From: Acidobacteriaceae bacterium
Lineage (GTDB): Bacteria > Acidobacteriota > Terriglobia > Terriglobales > Acidobacteriaceae
Direction: 5' to 3'
Assembly: GCA_003165855.1 (NCBI GenBank)
Contig: PMXH01000492.1
Location: 1-7,474 of the forward strand
Length of the DNA: 7,474 nucleotides
The notes under the pieces are model-generated. The model saw nothing but the letters and a program-made list of their open reading frames with translations, did no database searches and was not told the DNA's origin. Below are positions 5,350 through 7,474 of the stretch, in pieces. Numbering within the stretch: the stretch's first letter is position 1; each line of letters opens with the position of its first letter. The position numbers and the translations under genes were made by a program.

Positions 5350-6765
5350 CTAGATACCGGTGGTTTGATATCGCAGAATTGCCAGGGTAAGCCGGTACTC
5401 ATACCCCGCCTGGGCATTGCCGATCTGAGCCTGGGTCTGCTGAAGCTGAGCCTGACTTAACTCAACAATGGAACTCAGACCCATCTTGTAACGTGTCTGG
5501 GCAAGATCAAGTGCGAGGCTCGCTTGATCCAATAACTGCTGCGTAACGCTAACCCGCTGGTAAGCTGTATTCGCGTTGAGCCAACTGGTGCGCACATCCC
5601 GTGAAATCCGGTTTCGAAGATCGAGCAGCCGGTTTTGTGTGGCTTGGGTTCGAAGACGTGCCTCGCGCTCTCTCGCGGAATAGAGAAAGCCGTTGAATAG
5701 CGGAATTCCAATGTTGACGCCCACGGCTCCGTACCAGTTGGAAATCACGGGATTGCGCACGGGCGTGTCTCCTACCACGCCCATGGCTTCGATTGTCGGG
5801 AAGAACAAGTCGCGCTCCGCGGATTGAAATTTCTGGTTCGATTGATACTGGAAGCCGAGCGCCAGTATCTCCGGACGCATCAACAAGGCCTGAGAGATAA
5901 GTTCGTCCACATTGCCGGGCGGCGAAGCGATCGCAGTGGTTTCCTCGACCAGTTGAAAGGCTTGCAGAGTGGGATATCCCAGCACCGTGGAAAGGGCGGC
6001 GTCCGCGGCGTTCTCGTTGTTTTGCGCGTCGAGGAGCAGGAGTTTGGCCTGGGCGAGGTTTACGTTGGCGAAACTGAAGTCCAATTGCGACCGCAGCTTG
6101 CTTTGGAATAGCGCGGACACCTGGTCGGCGACAGTCTGCCTCGCATCCACCGTTTGTTGCGCGACTGCGAGTACGGCGCGAGCTTGCAATGCGTTGTAGA
6201 AGGCCTGGTCCACGGCGAGCAGAATCTGTTCTTTGGTCGCAAGGGCGTTCTGGTTCTCAGCCTTGGCGGCGAGGTCGGCGCTGGCGGTCAGATTGGTGGT
6301 TCGTCCAAAGTCGGTGATCAATTGGTTTACCGCAACGCCGCCAGCAGCGCGTTGGTAAACGATGGGATTGTTGAGAGCCCCGGCTGTGATGCGGCTGTCG
6401 CCGCTGGCATCGACACTCGTCAGATTGAGGGCTGCTGTGGGCCACAAGTTGGAACGCGCTTCGCGAGTCACTTGTTGCGAGGCCAGAGCGGTTAACCGCG
6501 CCACCGAAATTTGCGGGTTGTTCTGAAGAGCAAGAGCTTCTGCTTCCTTCAACGACAAAGGAGTTTGCCCGGCTGGCTGGGTCTGAACCGCGGGCGATGC
6601 CTGCCCATTCGGACGCATCTTCGCATCCGGCGTGATCTGACTGGGAGGCTGCTGTGGCTGCGGTGCCGAAGGCAAGTTTTGCGGGGTTTGCAAATTGACA
6701 GGAGCCTGCGCATAACTCCACGCAGGCGGCAGCAAAATCAGTACCGCAACCAGCACTTTTCTCAT
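5350..6765 (-). CDS. TolC-family outer-membrane efflux channel
   Basis: Outer-membrane exit duct of a tripartite efflux pump, 471 residues. Residues 1-19 are a signal peptide ending SYA before QAP; there is no lipobox cysteine, so it is not a lipidated OprM-type protein. A Pro/Gln-rich linker covers about 20-68, longer than usual. Two outer-membrane efflux repeats follow, about 69-260 (starting LSLKEAEALALQNNP, with TDFGR at 151-155) and about 285-468 (with IPLFNGF at 354-360 and RYKMGLSSIVELSQAQ at 425-440), rich in Ala/Gln coiled-coil helices as in the periplasmic tunnel. The ATG overlaps the stop of the RND permease as ATGA, and a GGAGGAG stretch lies 11 bases upstream inside the permease 3' end, pointing to translational coupling in one operon. 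Family call is firm; substrate is not visible. Confidence 0.92.
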   Translation of the reverse strand: MRKVLVAVLILLPPAWSYAQAPVNLQTPQNLPSAPQPQQPPSQITPDAKMRPNGQASPAVQTQPAGQTPLSLKEAEALALQNNPQISVARLTALASQQVTREARSNLWPTAALNLTSVDASGDSRITAGALNNPIVYQRAAGGVAVNQLITDFGRTTNLTASADLAAKAENQNALATKEQILLAVDQAFYNALQARAVLAVAQQTVDARQTVADQVSALFQSKLRSQLDFSFANVNLAQAKLLLLDAQNNENAADAALSTVLGYPTLQAFQLVEETTAIASPPGNVDELISQALLMRPEILALGFQYQSNQKFQSAERDLFFPTIEAMGVVGDTPVRNPVISNWYGAVGVNIGIPLFNGFLYSAREREARLRTQATQNRLLDLRNRISRDVRTSWLNANTAYQRVSVTQQLLDQASLALDLAQTRYKMGLSSIVELSQAQLQQTQAQIGNAQAGYEYRLTLAILRYQTTGI

Positions 6766-7474
6766 GTTGCTGGAGTCTCCTCCGAATTCTCGATGAACTC
6801 TGGTTCTTCTTTTCGATGCATGAGCAAGTAAGCCGCGGGCACCAGAAACAAAGTCACCAGAAAAGAGAGGCTCAGGCCGCCGATGATGGCGCGCGCCAGT
6901 GGCGCATACTGTTCGCTGCCGGCTTCGAGAGCCAGAGCCAGAGGAATCAGCCCGAGCAGCGTCGCGAACGTGGTCATCATAATAGGGCGAAGGCGAACGT
7001 GGCAGGCTTGTTTCAGCGCGTCCAGCAACGGCAAGCCCTGCCGCCGCAGTTCGCGCGCAAACTCGACGATCAGGATCGAATCCGATACAACAATCCCCAC
7101 CATCATCATGACGCCCATCAGAGACATGATGTTCACCGTGGTGTGGGTCATCAGCAGGAACAGAATCACGCCTGTAAATCCTGGGGGGATGGCGAGCAGG
7201 ATCAGGAACGGGTCCTTCACCGAAGCGAATTGCGCCATGAGAATCAAATACACCAGAATGACCGACAGCAGCAGGCCCAGACCAAAACTCTTGAACGACT
7301 GCCGCATGCCTTCCACCGAACCGCGCATGGTAACGCGAATGTTTTCAGGCAGCTTGGTGCCTGCGATGATCTTATCCACTTGATTAGCGAGTTTGCCCAG
7401 GTCTTCGCTTGACGGCGAAACATAAACGTCGATGACACGGGCGATCTGGTAATGGTCCACCTCGGTGGGCGTGT
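6762..7474 (-). CDS. RND efflux permease, C-terminal fragment (cut by window edge)
   Basis: The last 236 residues of an inner-membrane RND transporter, which uses the proton gradient to drive substrates out through a TolC duct; full family length is about 1,000-1,060 residues, so roughly three quarters lie beyond the right edge. The frame is open to the edge (T-P-T-E-V-D-H-Y), so the GTG at 7460 is internal. Visible parts: the end of the second periplasmic porter region, then five membrane segments matching TM8-TM12, including VILVYLILMAQF, AIPPGFTGVILFLLM, LMGVMMMVGIVVSDSILIVE, RPIMMTTFATLLGLIPLAL and LSLSFLVTLFLVPAAYLLM. Aligned by eye to E. coli AcrB, the TM10 relay lysine (Lys940) falls on the Ser of VVSDS. 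It ends ENSEETPAT in an ATGA overlap with the TolC gene. The membrane fusion partner is expected upstream. Drug, lipid or metal substrate class cannot be decided from this part. Confidence 0.93.
   Translation of the reverse strand, partial: TPTEVDHYQIARVIDVYVSPSSEDLGKLANQVDKIIAGTKLPENIRVTMRGSVEGMRQSFKSFGLGLLLSVILVYLILMAQFASVKDPFLILLAIPPGFTGVILFLLMTHTTVNIMSLMGVMMMVGIVVSDSILIVEFARELRRQGLPLLDALKQACHVRLRPIMMTTFATLLGLIPLALALEAGSEQYAPLARAIIGGLSLSFLVTLFLVPAAYLLMHRKEEPEFIENSEETPAT

Noticed and set aside
6257..6721. 154-codon open frame on the minus strand
   Set aside because: Out-of-frame shadow inside the TolC gene with Ser/Arg-rich composition and no domain.
6816..7412. 198-codon open frame on the plus strand, rich in His, Gln and Arg
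   Set aside because: Antisense shadow of the RND permease membrane segments; His/Gln-rich composition is what reversed hydrophobic codons give.
7458..7460. GTG as the start of the RND gene
   Set aside because: The frame stays open to the window edge with family-like sequence (PTEVDHY), so this is an internal valine of a truncated gene.

Overview
The window looks like a chromosomal segment of a Gram-negative soil-type bacterium, most probably an acidobacterium. The reasons are moderately high GC, a dense set of outer-membrane beta-barrel genes, a porin with an Ala/Gln-rich coiled coil ahead of its barrel, and the RND-TolC arrangement. This taxonomic call is by eye and not from a search. All five convincing genes lie on the minus strand, so they are read from the right edge to the left.

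Layout in transcription order: (1) the C-terminal part of an RND efflux permease, cut by the right edge (6762-7474). (2) A TolC-family outer-membrane channel (5350-6765), coupled to the permease by a 4-base ATGA overlap. (3) After 119 bases, an Rrf2-family regulator (4766-5230) that lacks the cysteines used to bind an iron-sulfur cluster. (4) After a 414-base non-coding gap, an AlgE-like (alginate export family) outer-membrane barrel (2849-4351, start corrected from a longer open frame). (5) After a gap of about 350 bases holding a plausible sigma70 promoter, a DcaP-like porin with an N-terminal coiled coil (637-2493). About 636 bases without a recognisable gene follow. They hold a perfect 13-bp hairpin just after the porin stop codon, and a short stretch resembling the first codons of the window's own Rrf2 gene.

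How the genes relate: permease and TolC are parts of one tripartite pump; the adaptor (membrane fusion protein) is not in view and would be expected beyond the right edge. The Rrf2 gene may be the tail of that operon or have its own promoter. The two barrels have separate, sizeable leader regions and are probably separate units. Taken together the window is an envelope-transport neighbourhood: efflux, regulator, two outer-membrane pores.

No mobile element, CRISPR array, tRNA or rRNA was found, and nothing here amounts to a clearly new system. The points most worth a second look are the Rrf2-like relic near the left end, the cysteine-poor Rrf2 regulator, and the hairpin whose U-rich side faces the opposite strand from the porin.
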